From Frigoribacterium sp. Leaf415 (GTDB lineage: Bacteria > Actinomycetota > Actinomycetes > Actinomycetales > Microbacteriaceae): a stretch of 64,000 nt of DNA. Of this stretch, positions 24,969 to 33,521 are shown one piece after another. The position numbers and the translations under genes are program-made. The notes beneath the pieces are model-generated. The model did not search any database and was not told where the DNA came from. It saw only the letters and a list, made by a program, of their open reading frames with translations. Each line of letters opens with the position of its first letter. Position 1 is the stretch's first letter. Where the stretch lies: positions 985,301 through 1,049,300 of the forward strand of contig NZ_LMQR01000001.1 of the NCBI RefSeq assembly GCF_001424645.1, read 5' to 3'.

Positions 24969-25730
24969 TCAGAACGCCGGGTTCGATTCGGCGGCCAGGG
25001 CGGCGGCACCCATGATGCCGGCGTTGTTGCGGAGCTTCGCGGGGACGATCTCGGCCCGCAGGTCGAGCAGCGGCAGGAACTCGTCGTGGTGCTTCGAGAC
25101 GCCGCCGCCGACGATGATCAGGCGCGGGTAGAGCAGCGCCTCGAGGTGCGAGTAGTACTTCTGCAGGCGCTTGGCCCAGTGCTTCCAGCTGAGGTCGTCG
25201 CGCTCTTTCGCCGCGAACGAGGCCTTGGTCTCGTAGTCCTTGCCACCGATCTCGAGGTGCCCGAGCTCGGCGTTGACGATGAGCACGCCGTCGTTGATCA
25301 GGGCGGTGCCGATGCCCGTGCCGAGCGTCGTCATGATGACGAGGCCCTTCACGTCCTTCGCGGCCCCGAAGCGCGTCTCGGCGTAGCCGGCGGCGTCGGC
25401 GTCGTTGACGAAGTGGATGCCCCGGCCGAGCGTGGTCTCGAAGAGCTTCTCGGCCTCGAAGCCGATCCACTTCTTCGACACGTTGGCGGCCGAGAGGGTC
25501 TTGCCGTCCATGATGGCGGCCGGGAAGCAGACGCCGACCGGCACCGAGGCGTCGTCGAGGCCGAGTTCGTCGACGATCTGCTGGACGACCGCGACGATGG
25601 CGTCCGGCTCGCCGCCCTCGGGGGTGCTCTTCTTGATGCGGTCCGAGAGGAGTTCGCCGCTGTCGAGGTCGACGATCGCCCCCTTGATGCCTGTGCCGCC
25701 GATGTCGATTCCCACTGCGGTGCGTGCCAT
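24969..25730 (-). CDS. ppgK: Polyphosphate glucokinase
   Basis: A 253-residue ROK-type kinase that phosphorylates glucose using inorganic polyphosphate (and usually ATP). It has phosphate-1 motif GIDIGGTGIKGAIVD at the N-terminus, phosphate-2 motif TLGTGIGTALI, and sugar-site ELGHLEIGG. The adjacent Lys/Asn pattern (NVSKKWIGFE) is typical of actinobacterial PpgK. The ATG at 25730 (MARTAVG) has an AGGA ribosome site and begins directly before the first motif; the longer frame adds only low-complexity sequence. It sits 13 bases after map and is probably co-transcribed with it. Confidence 0.92.
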   Translation of the reverse strand: MARTAVGIDIGGTGIKGAIVDLDSGELLSDRIKKSTPEGGEPDAIVAVVQQIVDELGLDDASVPVGVCFPAAIMDGKTLSAANVSKKWIGFEAEKLFETTLGRGIHFVNDADAAGYAETRFGAAKDVKGLVIMTTLGTGIGTALINDGVLIVNAELGHLEIGGKDYETKASFAAKERDDLSWKHWAKRLQKYYSHLEALLYPRLIIVGGGVSKHHDEFLPLLDLRAEIVPAKLRNNAGIMGAAALAAESNPAF

Positions 25731-25743
25731 GGGTGGTCCTTTC

Positions 25744-26607
25744 TCAGGAGAGCGTGAGGATGTCGGCACCGCGTTCGGTGACGACCAGGGTGTGCTCGAA
25801 CTGGGCCGTGAGGCTCTTGTCGCGGGTGGTGACGGTCCAGTCGTCGTCCCAGACGTCGGCGTCGATGCCGCCGAGGGTCAACATGGGCTCGATGGTGAAC
25901 ACCATGCCGACCTCGATGACGTCGTCGTACTGCGGGGCGTCGTAGTGGGGGATGATCAGGCCCGAGTGGAAGGCGCGTCCGACGCCGTGCCCGGTGTAGT
26001 CGCGGACGACGCCGAGGCCGAAGCGCTTGGCGTACGACTCGATGGCCCGACCGATCACGTTGACCTGGCGGCCCGGGGCGACGGCCTTGATGCCGCGGCG
26101 CAGCGCCTCGCGCGTGCGGTCGACGAGCTCGACGGTCTCGGGGGCGGCCTCGCCGACGACGAAGGTGCGGTTGAGGTCGCCGTGCACGCCGTTCTTGAAG
26201 GCGGTGATGTCGATGTTGATCAGGTCGCCGTCGACGAGGACGGTGTCGTCGGGGATGCCGTGGCAGATGACCTCGTTCACCGAGGTGCAGACCGACTTGG
26301 GGTAGCCGCGGTACCCCAGGGTCGAGGGGTAGGCGTCGTGCGCGACGACGAACTCGTGGGCGACGCGGTCGAGTTCGTCGGTGGTCACGCCGGGGCGGAG
26401 GGCGGCCTCGACCGCGTCGATGGCCTGCGAGGCGATGCGACCGCTCTCGCGGATGAGTTCGACGGTCTCGGCGTCGTACACGTCGCCGTCGGTGTACTCG
26501 GCGGGGGCGGCCTTGCCGACGTACTCGGGTCGGGTGATCGACGGGGGGACCGGACGCTGCGCTGAGATCCGGCCCGGGGTCAAGAATCCGTGGGAGTCCC
26601 GGGGCAT
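25744..26607 (-). CDS. map: Methionine aminopeptidase, type I
   Basis: A 287-residue type Ib enzyme that removes the initiator Met from nascent proteins. The metal ligands are in the usual order: Asp in DGDLINIDIT, Asp in GVHGDLNRTF, His in YTGHGVGRAFHSG, Glu in FTIEPM and Glu in AQFEHTLVV. The 35-residue N-terminal extension with a PxxP segment (RPVPPSITRPEY) is typical of actinobacterial type I enzymes. TAAGCT lies seven bases before the ATG at 26607, suggesting leaderless transcription; the upstream open frame is therefore rejected. Confidence 0.95.
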   Translation of the reverse strand: MPRDSHGFLTPGRISAQRPVPPSITRPEYVGKAAPAEYTDGDVYDAETVELIRESGRIASQAIDAVEAALRPGVTTDELDRVAHEFVVAHDAYPSTLGYRGYPKSVCTSVNEVICHGIPDDTVLVDGDLINIDITAFKNGVHGDLNRTFVVGEAAPETVELVDRTREALRRGIKAVAPGRQVNVIGRAIESYAKRFGLGVVRDYTGHGVGRAFHSGLIIPHYDAPQYDDVIEVGMVFTIEPMLTLGGIDADVWDDDWTVTTRDKSLTAQFEHTLVVTERGADILTLS

Positions 26608-26673
26608 ACGATCAAGCTTAGGGGGAGCGCGACGGGCTCGCGTTCTCCACAGCCGCACCGAGAGGACGACACC

Positions 26674-26844
26674 ATGGCCGAGTTCTGGTTCAACACGAAG
26701 ACGCACGAGGTCGAAGAGGGCAAGGTCTCGCCGGCCGTCGACCGGGCGGGGCCCTACGCCACGCGCGACGAGGCGGCCCGGGCGATCGAGACCATCAAGG
26801 CCCGCAACGCCGCCCTCGACGCCGAAGAGGCCGCGAACGACTGA
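26674..26844 (+). CDS. Small SPOR-domain-like protein
   Basis: A 56-residue cytosolic protein (MAEFWFNTKTHEVEEGKVS...) of a small actinobacterial family annotated as SPOR-domain-containing. A short beta-strand head is followed by a helix (TRDEAARAIETIKARNAAL). Function is unknown. An AGAGGA ribosome site precedes the ATG at 26674. It is divergent from map and ends in a strong hairpin shared with nadE. Confidence 0.8.
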   Translation: MAEFWFNTKTHEVEEGKVSPAVDRAGPYATRDEAARAIETIKARNAALDAEEAAND

Positions 26845-26850
26845 CCGGAT

Positions 26851-26887
26851 CGAGCGCCCCGTCGGCGGATCGCCGACGGGGCGCTCG
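26851..26887. terminator. 17-bp perfect hairpin between convergent genes
   Basis: A stem starting CGAGCGCCCC (26851-26867) with its exact complement (26871-26887) and a three-base loop, lying between the SPOR-like gene and nadE. It can end transcription in both directions. Confidence 0.85.
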
Positions 26888-26891
26888 GGCG

Positions 26892-28682
26892 TCAGACCGT
26901 CGTCGGTCGGTAGGTGATCGGAAGGCGGCGGTCGCGGCCGAAGGCCATGCCCGAGATCTTGGGGCCGATCGCCCCCTGGCGGCGCTTCCACTCGGACCGG
27001 TCGACCAGCTTCGTGATCTCGGCCACCGTGTCGGCGTCGTAGCCGAGCGCGACGACGTCGGCCGCGCCGAGCGCGTTCGTGATGTAGCCCTCGAGGATGC
27101 CGTCGAGCACCTCGTACGGCGGCAGCGAGTCCTCGTCCTTCTGGTCCGGCCGCAGCTCGGCCGACGGCGGCTTCGTGATCGAGTTCTCGGGGATCGGCGC
27201 GGTCTCGTCGATCGACTCGGCGTAGGCGTTGCGCCACCGGGCGAGCTCCCAGACCATCGTCTTGGGGACGTCCTTGATCGGTGCGAAGCCGCCGACCGAG
27301 TCGCCGTAGATCGTCGAGTAGCCCACGGCCAGCTCGGTCTTGTTGCCGGTGGTCAGCACGAGGTGGCCGTGCAGGTTCGACAAGCCCATCAGCACGAGCG
27401 CCCGGGCGCGGGCCTGCACGTTCTCGGCGGCGAGGCCCGTGAGGTGCAACTGGTCCTCGAACGGCGCGACGAGGTCGGCGATCGGCTCGGTCGAGTACCG
27501 CACGCCGATCCGCTCGGCGACGTCGTCGGCGTCGCTGCGGCTGTGATCACTCGACCACCGGCTCGGCATCGACACGCCGTACACGGCGTCGGCCCCGATG
27601 GCGTCGGCGGCGATCGCCGCGCACACGGCCGAGTCGATGCCACCCGAGAGGCCGAGGATCACGCTGCGGAACCCGTTCTTCCGCACGTAGTCGCGGGTGC
27701 CGAGCACCAGGGCGTTCCAGAGCTGCTGCCGATCGTCGGGCAGCTCGGCGACGTCGCGTTCGATCGTGGACGAGGAGGCGCGGTCCGCGTCGGACCCGGA
27801 GCCCCCGGCACCGCCGCCTGTCGCCTCGGTCGCCTCGGTCGCCGCCTCGAGCTCGACGCGGCGGATGCCCTCGGGCAGCTCGGTGTCCGTGGCCGGCTCG
27901 GGGTCGAGGTCGACGACCAGCAGGTGCTCGTCGAACTGCGGGGCCCGGGCCAGGATCGTCCCGTCGCCGTCGACCACCACGCTGTCGCCGTCGAAGACCA
28001 GGTCGTCCTGACCGCCGACGATGTTGACGTAGGCCACCAGGGTGTCGTTCTCGACGGCCCGGCGCGTGACGAGCGGGAGGCGCACCTCGTCCTTGTCGCG
28101 GACGAACGGGCTCGCGTTGATCACGAGGAGCAGACCCGCGTCGGCGTGCAGGACGCGCTCGACCGGGCCGCCGTCGCGCCAGAGGTCCTCACAGATCACG
28201 AGGGCGACGTCGACGCCGGCCACGCGGACGACGAGCAGCTCGTCACCGGGGATGAACACGCGGTACTCGTCGAAGACCGAGTAGTTCGGCAGGTGGTACT
28301 TGGCGGTGGTCGTCACGACACGCCCGCCCTGCAGGACGCTCGCGCAGTTCTTCGCGATGGCCGTGGGGGCGTTGCTCGTGCCCAGCAGGCGGGGCTCGAA
28401 GGGGCCGTCGGCATGGCCGACCACGACCGGCAGGTCACCCAGGCCTTCGGCTTGCAGGGTCTCGGCCAGGACCTCGACGGCGTGCCGGCTGGCCTGCAAG
28501 AAACTCGGCCGGCTGGCGAGGTCTTCGATCGGATAGCCCGTGACGCTCATCTCGCCCGCGGCGAGCAGGTCGGCACCGGCGGCACGGGCCCGACGGGCCG
28601 CCTCGACGATCTGGGCGGAGTTGCCGGCGAGGTCGCCGACGACGGGGTTGGTCTGCGCGAGCGCCAAGCGGAGTCGGGGCAT
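26892..28682 (-). CDS. nadE: Glutamine-dependent NAD+ synthetase
   Basis: A 596-residue two-domain enzyme catalysing the last step of NAD synthesis, ATP-dependent amidation of nicotinate adenine dinucleotide. The N-terminal nitrilase-type glutaminase has the triad Glu (AGEMSVTGYP), Lys (AKYHLPNY) and Cys (LVICEDLW). The C-terminal synthetase has the PPi-loop LGLSGGIDSA and TTGNKTELAVGYSTIYGD. Between them lies a Gly/Ala/Ser-rich linker with a copy of the dispersed 10-mer (27773-27782). The ATG at 28682 is seven bases after TACGGT, a -10 that lies inside a perfect dyad. Confidence 0.95.
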   Translation of the reverse strand: MPRLRLALAQTNPVVGDLAGNSAQIVEAARRARAAGADLLAAGEMSVTGYPIEDLASRPSFLQASRHAVEVLAETLQAEGLGDLPVVVGHADGPFEPRLLGTSNAPTAIAKNCASVLQGGRVVTTTAKYHLPNYSVFDEYRVFIPGDELLVVRVAGVDVALVICEDLWRDGGPVERVLHADAGLLLVINASPFVRDKDEVRLPLVTRRAVENDTLVAYVNIVGGQDDLVFDGDSVVVDGDGTILARAPQFDEHLLVVDLDPEPATDTELPEGIRRVELEAATEATEATGGGAGGSGSDADRASSSTIERDVAELPDDRQQLWNALVLGTRDYVRKNGFRSVILGLSGGIDSAVCAAIAADAIGADAVYGVSMPSRWSSDHSRSDADDVAERIGVRYSTEPIADLVAPFEDQLHLTGLAAENVQARARALVLMGLSNLHGHLVLTTGNKTELAVGYSTIYGDSVGGFAPIKDVPKTMVWELARWRNAYAESIDETAPIPENSITKPPSAELRPDQKDEDSLPPYEVLDGILEGYITNALGAADVVALGYDADTVAEITKLVDRSEWKRRQGAIGPKISGMAFGRDRRLPITYRPTTV

Positions 28683-28684
28683 GT

Positions 28685-28699
28685 CCACTACCGTAGTGG
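28685..28699. promoter_or_regulatory. Dyad over the nadE -10, candidate operator
   Basis: CCACTA and TAGTGG around a 3-base centre. On the minus strand the dyad contains TACGGT, the presumed nadE -10, so a protein bound here would block nadE and could also affect glnA2, whose ATG is 21 bases away on the other strand. Confidence 0.5.
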
Positions 28700-28719
28700 C
28701 GGAGCAGAAAGGCCGTGGC

Positions 28720-30057
28720 ATGGACAAACAGAGGGACTTCGTCCTCCGCACGATCGAAGAGCGCGGCATCAAGTTCATCCGCCTCTGGTTCACCGACGTG
28801 ATCGGCACCCTCAAGTCCGTCGCCATCGCCCCGGCCGAGGTCGAGGGGGCCTTCGCCGAGGGCATCGGCTTCGACGGCTCGGCCATCGAGGGCCTGACTC
28901 GGTCGTACGAGGCCGACGTGCTCGCGCAGCCCGACCCGACGACCTTCCAGATCCTGCCCTGGCGGGGCGAGATCGATCCGACCGCCCGCATGTTCTGCGA
29001 CATCACGACCCCCGACGGCCAGCCCGCCGTCGCCGATCCGCGCAACGTGCTGAAGCGCACCCTGGCCCGGGCCGGCGAGCGCGGCTTCACCTTCTACACG
29101 CACCCCGAGGTCGAGTTCTACCTGCTGAAGAGCGCCCAGCTCGGCGCCGACGGCCCCCAGCCGGTCGACTCGGCCGGCTACTTCGACAACGTCCCCGGCG
29201 GCACCGCCCACGACTTCCGTCGCCGCTCGGTCCGCATGCTCGAAGACCTGGGCATCTCGGTCGAGTTCAGCCACCACGAGGCGGGGCCCGGTCAGAACGA
29301 GATCGACCTGCGTTACGCCGACGCGTTGACGACGGCCGACAACATCATGACCTTCCGCACGGTCATCAAAGAGGTCGCCATCGAGCAGGGCGTCTTCGCC
29401 TCGTTCATGCCCAAACCGTTCAGCCAGCACCCCGGCTCCGGCATGCACACGCACATGTCGCTGTTCGAGGGCGACTCCAACGCCTTCTACGAAGCGGGCG
29501 CCGAGTACCAGCTCTCGACCATCGGTCGTCAGTTCATCGCCGGCCTGCTCAAGCACGCCCCCGAGATCACGGCCGTGACGAACCAGTTCGTCAACAGCTA
29601 CAAGCGTCTCTGGGGCGGCGACGAGGCACCGAGCTTCGTGACCTGGGGTCACAACAACCGCTCGGCACTCGTGCGCGTCCCGCTCTACAAGCCGAACAAG
29701 GGCAACTCGAGCCGCGTCGAGTACCGCGCCATCGACTCCGCCGCGAACCCGTACCTGGCCTTCTCGCTGATGCTGGCGGCGGGCCTCAAGGGCATCGAAG
29801 AGGGCTACGAACTGCCGGCCGAGGCAGAGGACAACGTCTGGGGCCTGAGCGACGCCGAGCGTCGCGCCCTGGGTTACCGTCAGCTGCCCGCCAGCCTCGA
29901 CCACGCCCTGTCGATCATGGAGAACAGCGAACTCGTCGCCGAGACGCTGGGCGAGCAGGTCTTCAACTACGTGCTGCTCAACAAGCGACAAGAGTGGAAA
30001 GAGTACCGGGCACAGGTCACGCCGTTCGAGCTGCGCTCGAACCTCGAGATCCTCTAG
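28720..30057 (+). CDS. glnA2: Glutamine synthetase-family protein, GlnA2 type
   Basis: A 445-residue class I glutamine synthetase-fold enzyme matching the actinobacterial GlnA2 group in length and order. The active-site blocks are EVEFYLL, HHEAGPGQNEIDL, GSGMHTHMSL and NKGNSSRVEYRAIDSAANPYLAF. The region where GlnA1 has its adenylylated Tyr (consensus LYDLPPEE) reads instead GYELPAEAED, so control by GlnE is doubtful. Known GlnA2 proteins range from minor glutamine synthetases to gamma-glutamylpolyamine ligases. A GAAAGG ribosome site precedes the ATG at 28720. glnE follows after 21 bases in the same operon. Confidence 0.88.
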   Translation: MDKQRDFVLRTIEERGIKFIRLWFTDVIGTLKSVAIAPAEVEGAFAEGIGFDGSAIEGLTRSYEADVLAQPDPTTFQILPWRGEIDPTARMFCDITTPDGQPAVADPRNVLKRTLARAGERGFTFYTHPEVEFYLLKSAQLGADGPQPVDSAGYFDNVPGGTAHDFRRRSVRMLEDLGISVEFSHHEAGPGQNEIDLRYADALTTADNIMTFRTVIKEVAIEQGVFASFMPKPFSQHPGSGMHTHMSLFEGDSNAFYEAGAEYQLSTIGRQFIAGLLKHAPEITAVTNQFVNSYKRLWGGDEAPSFVTWGHNNRSALVRVPLYKPNKGNSSRVEYRAIDSAANPYLAFSLMLAAGLKGIEEGYELPAEAEDNVWGLSDAERRALGYRQLPASLDHALSIMENSELVAETLGEQVFNYVLLNKRQEWKEYRAQVTPFELRSNLEIL

Positions 30058-30078
30058 CCGACCGGCCGCCCCGCCCTC

Positions 30079-33024
30079 ATGCCCCGATCCGCGACCGGTC
30101 TCTCCGAGCTGGCGCGGCTCGGGTTCTCCGACCTCGGTGCGGGACGCGACCGGCTCGACCGCCTCGTCGCCGAGGTGCCCCAGGTGCGCGACCTCGTGCC
30201 GTGGTTCGCCACGGTGGCCGACCCGGACGCGGCCCTGGTGCACCTCGAGCGGTCGGTCGAGCGTGATCGTGCCGGCGTGGTCGAGTTGCTCGACGGCGAG
30301 GCCGGCCCGCGCCTCCTGAGGGTCCTCGGTGCGTCCGAGGGGCTCGCCGACTTCGTCTCGCGTCGCCCCGCCGAGGCGACCGTCCTGCTCGAGCCCCTGG
30401 GCGAGCCACCGTCGGCCACGACGTACCGAGACGACGTCCGTCGGGCGGCCGACGGGCTGACCGGCGACGAGGCCCGCGTCGCGCTGCGGGTCCGGTACCG
30501 ACGCCACCTGCTGCAGCTGGCGTCGTACGACCTCGAGGCCGACGACCCCGTCGAGGTCCTGCCCCGGGTGGCCGCCGCCCTCGCCGACCTCGCGGGCGCC
30601 GCCCTCGACGCCGCCGTCGACGTCGCCCGACGCGAGGTCCCGTTCCCCGCCGCCGACGTCGAGCGCACCCGTCTGGCCGTCATCGGCATGGGCAAGGCCG
30701 GGGCCCGCGAACTGAACTACCTCAGCGACGTCGACGTGGTCTACGTCGCCGAGGGGGTCGACGGGCTCGAGAACGGGCGGGCCGTCGAGATCGGCAGCCG
30801 TCTCGCCATGCACGCCGCCCGGGCGATCTCCGACCTCGCCGTCGAACCCGACCTCTGGGAGGTCGACGCGAACCTCCGCCCCGAGGGCAAGGACGGCGCC
30901 CTGGTCCGGACGCTCGAGTCGCACGTCGCCTACTACGAGCGCTGGGCGAAGGGGTGGGAGTTCCAGGCCCTGCTGAAGGCGCGGCCCCTGGCCGGCGACG
31001 TCGACCTCGGCGAGCGCTACGTCGCCGCCGTCGCCCCGTTCGTCTGGTCGGCCGCCTCGCGCGAGAACTTCGTCGAGTCGGTCCAGGCCATGCGCGAACG
31101 GGTCACGGCCCTGATCCCCGTCGGCGAGGTCGACCGCCAGCTCAAGCTGGGTCCCGGCGGGCTGCGCGACATCGAGTTCACCATCCAGCTGCTGCAGCTG
31201 GTGCACGGGCAGGCCGACGAACGGGTGCACCAGCGCTCCACGCTCGACGCGCTCGGCGCCCTGGCCGCGCGGGGGTACGTCGGACGTGCCGAGGCCGCCG
31301 AGTTCGACCGCGACTACCGCGTGCTGCGGTTGCTCGAGCACCGCATCCAGCTGACGCGACTGCGGCGCACGCACCTCATGCCCACCGACGAGAACGCGCT
31401 CAGGGTCCTCGCCCGCGGCACCGGTCTCGCGCCGGGTGCGGCACAGCTCGTCGACCTGTGGCAGGGGGTCAAGCGTCGGGTCCGCACGTTGCACGTGCGC
31501 CTGTTCTACCGTCCGCTCCTCTCGGCCGTCGCGGCCCGTCCCGAAGAGGACCTCGCGCTCAGTTCCGACCAGGCGACGGCACGCCTCGCGGCCATCGGCT
31601 TCGCCGATCCGAAGGGCGCGCTCGGCCACATCGCGGCCCTGACGGCCGGTGTCTCGCGTCGGGCGAGCATCCAACGCCACCTGCTGCCCGCGATGCTGCA
31701 GTGGTTCGCCGACGGCACCGACCCCGACCTCGGCCTGCTCGCCTTCCGGCGCCTGAGCGACGGCCTGGGCGAGTCGTACTGGTTCCTCCGCATGCTGCGC
31801 GACTCGTCCGGGGCCGCCCACCGGCTGACGACCGTCCTGTCGTCGTCGACCTTCGCGGCCGACCTCCTCGAGCGCATCCCCGAGGCCGCGGCCTGGCTCG
31901 AGAACGACGCCGAGCTCCGGGCCCGCCCCCTCTCGAGCCTCCTCGACGAGACGGCCGCCACCCTCGCGCGACATCGCTCGCCCGATGCGGCGGCCACCGT
32001 CCTGCGCCAGGCGCGGCGCCGCGAGATCCTGCGACTCGCCGTCGGCGGCATCCTGGGCATCCTCGACATCGACACCCTCGCCCGGGGCCTGACCGCGGTG
32101 ACGACGGCGTCGGTGACCGGGGCGTTGGCCCTGGCCCGCCGGGACGCCGGCGATCTCGAGTTCGCCGTGATCGCCATGGGGCGGTACGGGGGAGAAGAGC
32201 TCGGGTTCGGCTCGGACGCCGACGTGCTCTACGTCTACCGGGCTCCCGAGGGCGACGAGACGGCGCACCGTCGCGCCCTCACCGTGGCCGCCGAGATGAG
32301 CCGCCTCACCTCGGACGCCCTCGTGCCGTTCGACCTCGACACCGGCCTGCGTCCCGAGGGGAAGAACGGGCCGGTGGTGCGCTCGTTGTCCTCGTACCGT
32401 GCCTACTACGCGCGCTGGTCGCTCACCTGGGAGGCCCAGTCGTTGCTGCGCGCGCGACCCGTGGCCGGCGACCAGGCCCTCCTCGACGACTTCATGGTCG
32501 TCGCCGACTCGGTCCGGTACCCCGCCGAGCTGACCGAGCAGCAGGTCCGCGAGGTCAAGCGCATCAAGGCCCGGGTCGAGTCCGAGCGCCTGCCGAAGGG
32601 GGCCGAGCCCTCGCGCCACCTGAAACTCGGACGCGGGTCGCTCAGCGACGTCGAGTGGTTCGTCCAACTGCTCCAACTCCAGCACGGGGTCGACGTGCCC
32701 GGCCTCCGGACGCCGTCGACGCTCGACGCCCTCGCCGCGGCCGTGGACGCGGGCCTGGTCGCCGACGACGACGCGCGGCGGCTGCACGACGCCTGGATCA
32801 TGGCGTCGAGGGCGCGGTCGGCGGTCACCCTCTGGACCTCCCGGACGCAGGACGTGCTGCCGCGGGACCGACGCCAACTCGAGGGTGTTGCACGCTTGAT
32901 GGAGTACCCCCCGGGCTCCGCCACCACCCTCGAAGAGGACTACCTCGCCGCCACCCGCCGCTCGCGCGCCGTGTTCGAGCGCGAGTTCTACGGCATCGAC
33001 GAGGCACCCGAACCACTCGGCTGA
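30079..33024 (+). CDS. glnE: Glutamine synthetase adenylyltransferase/deadenylyltransferase
   Basis: A 981-residue bifunctional enzyme that adds and removes AMP on a Tyr of glutamine synthetase I according to nitrogen status. Two nucleotidyltransferase domains are visible: N-terminal (deadenylylating) GMGKAGARELNYLSDVDVVY at about residues 205-225, and C-terminal (adenylylating) AMGRYGGEELGFGSDADVLY at about 700-720. Each is followed by its DxxLRPEGK-like motif (DANLRPEGKDG and DTGLRPEGKNG) and by a helical GlnD-UR domain. Its target glnA1 lies at 38.4 kb on the other strand. Very long antisense frames here are codon shadows. Confidence 0.95.
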   Translation: MPRSATGLSELARLGFSDLGAGRDRLDRLVAEVPQVRDLVPWFATVADPDAALVHLERSVERDRAGVVELLDGEAGPRLLRVLGASEGLADFVSRRPAEATVLLEPLGEPPSATTYRDDVRRAADGLTGDEARVALRVRYRRHLLQLASYDLEADDPVEVLPRVAAALADLAGAALDAAVDVARREVPFPAADVERTRLAVIGMGKAGARELNYLSDVDVVYVAEGVDGLENGRAVEIGSRLAMHAARAISDLAVEPDLWEVDANLRPEGKDGALVRTLESHVAYYERWAKGWEFQALLKARPLAGDVDLGERYVAAVAPFVWSAASRENFVESVQAMRERVTALIPVGEVDRQLKLGPGGLRDIEFTIQLLQLVHGQADERVHQRSTLDALGALAARGYVGRAEAAEFDRDYRVLRLLEHRIQLTRLRRTHLMPTDENALRVLARGTGLAPGAAQLVDLWQGVKRRVRTLHVRLFYRPLLSAVAARPEEDLALSSDQATARLAAIGFADPKGALGHIAALTAGVSRRASIQRHLLPAMLQWFADGTDPDLGLLAFRRLSDGLGESYWFLRMLRDSSGAAHRLTTVLSSSTFAADLLERIPEAAAWLENDAELRARPLSSLLDETAATLARHRSPDAAATVLRQARRREILRLAVGGILGILDIDTLARGLTAVTTASVTGALALARRDAGDLEFAVIAMGRYGGEELGFGSDADVLYVYRAPEGDETAHRRALTVAAEMSRLTSDALVPFDLDTGLRPEGKNGPVVRSLSSYRAYYARWSLTWEAQSLLRARPVAGDQALLDDFMVVADSVRYPAELTEQQVREVKRIKARVESERLPKGAEPSRHLKLGRGSLSDVEWFVQLLQLQHGVDVPGLRTPSTLDALAAAVDAGLVADDDARRLHDAWIMASRARSAVTLWTSRTQDVLPRDRRQLEGVARLMEYPPGSATTLEEDYLAATRRSRAVFEREFYGIDEAPEPLG

Positions 33025-33521
33025 TCGTCCCCGGGCCGTGCGACACGCCCGAGGTGCCGCGAGACCCCACGATCCTCGTGAGTCGATGTGGCCCTCTTTA
33101 CGTGTACCCCATTTTACCTGCTTGTACCCTTCGCCACATGTCCATCACGTTTCGGGCAGATGACCCGCGTGTGGGGGGCGGCCAGGTCGAGAGCCCCGTC
33201 GGGAAACGTTGCCCATCGGGCAACGCAATCGTGATGCGGTGAATCGGGGCCTGTGACCAGGGTTTTCTGCCGACCCGTGATCACGGCTTCGTGCTCAGCC
33301 GTCATCCCTGCCGAACCGAACGGTTCGGCGCTTGCGGCGTCGAGCGCGTGTCAGCACTTCTGTCGACAGCACCTTGCCGGACTCGACGTACCCCGACCCG
33401 GCCATCCCGCCCCCCGCGGTCGGGGGGTGCTTGTGAGCCGCCCGTGAGTGACTGAGAATTCCCCTAACCCGATAGACCAATTCCCCAGCGTTGCGGAAGT
33501 CGATCCCTTCTCACACCTCAG
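33025..33521 (+). promoter_or_regulatory. Long leader/regulatory region of the polysaccharide locus
   Basis: The longest non-coding stretch in the window (497 bases), less GC-rich than its surroundings at 33090-33130. Structures seen: a direct repeat TGTACCC at 33103-33109 and 33123-33129, exactly 20 bases apart; an 8-bp dyad CGTTGCCC/GGGCAACG with 3-base centre (33207-33225); a perfect 12-base palindrome CCGTGATCACGG (33275-33286); an 8-bp dyad CCGAACCG/CGGTTCGG with AA centre (33311-33328); and a C6/G6 hairpin (33410-33427) in the probable 5' leader. No coding frame with normal codon pattern is seen. The number of dyads implies several regulators. Confidence 0.6.

Noticed and set aside
24833..25015. 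Short coding frames inside and after rnpB
   Set aside because: They overlap the conserved 3' part of RNase P RNA and its terminator.
28435..32877. 1480-codon open frame on the minus strand opposite nadE, glnA2 and glnE
   Set aside because: It runs antisense across three well-conserved genes, has low-complexity Arg/Gly/Val/Asp composition and no motifs. Long antisense frames are expected at this GC content.
33410..33427. C6/G6 hairpin as terminator of glnE
   Set aside because: It is nearly 390 bases after glnE and close to the synthase start, so it more likely belongs to the synthase leader.
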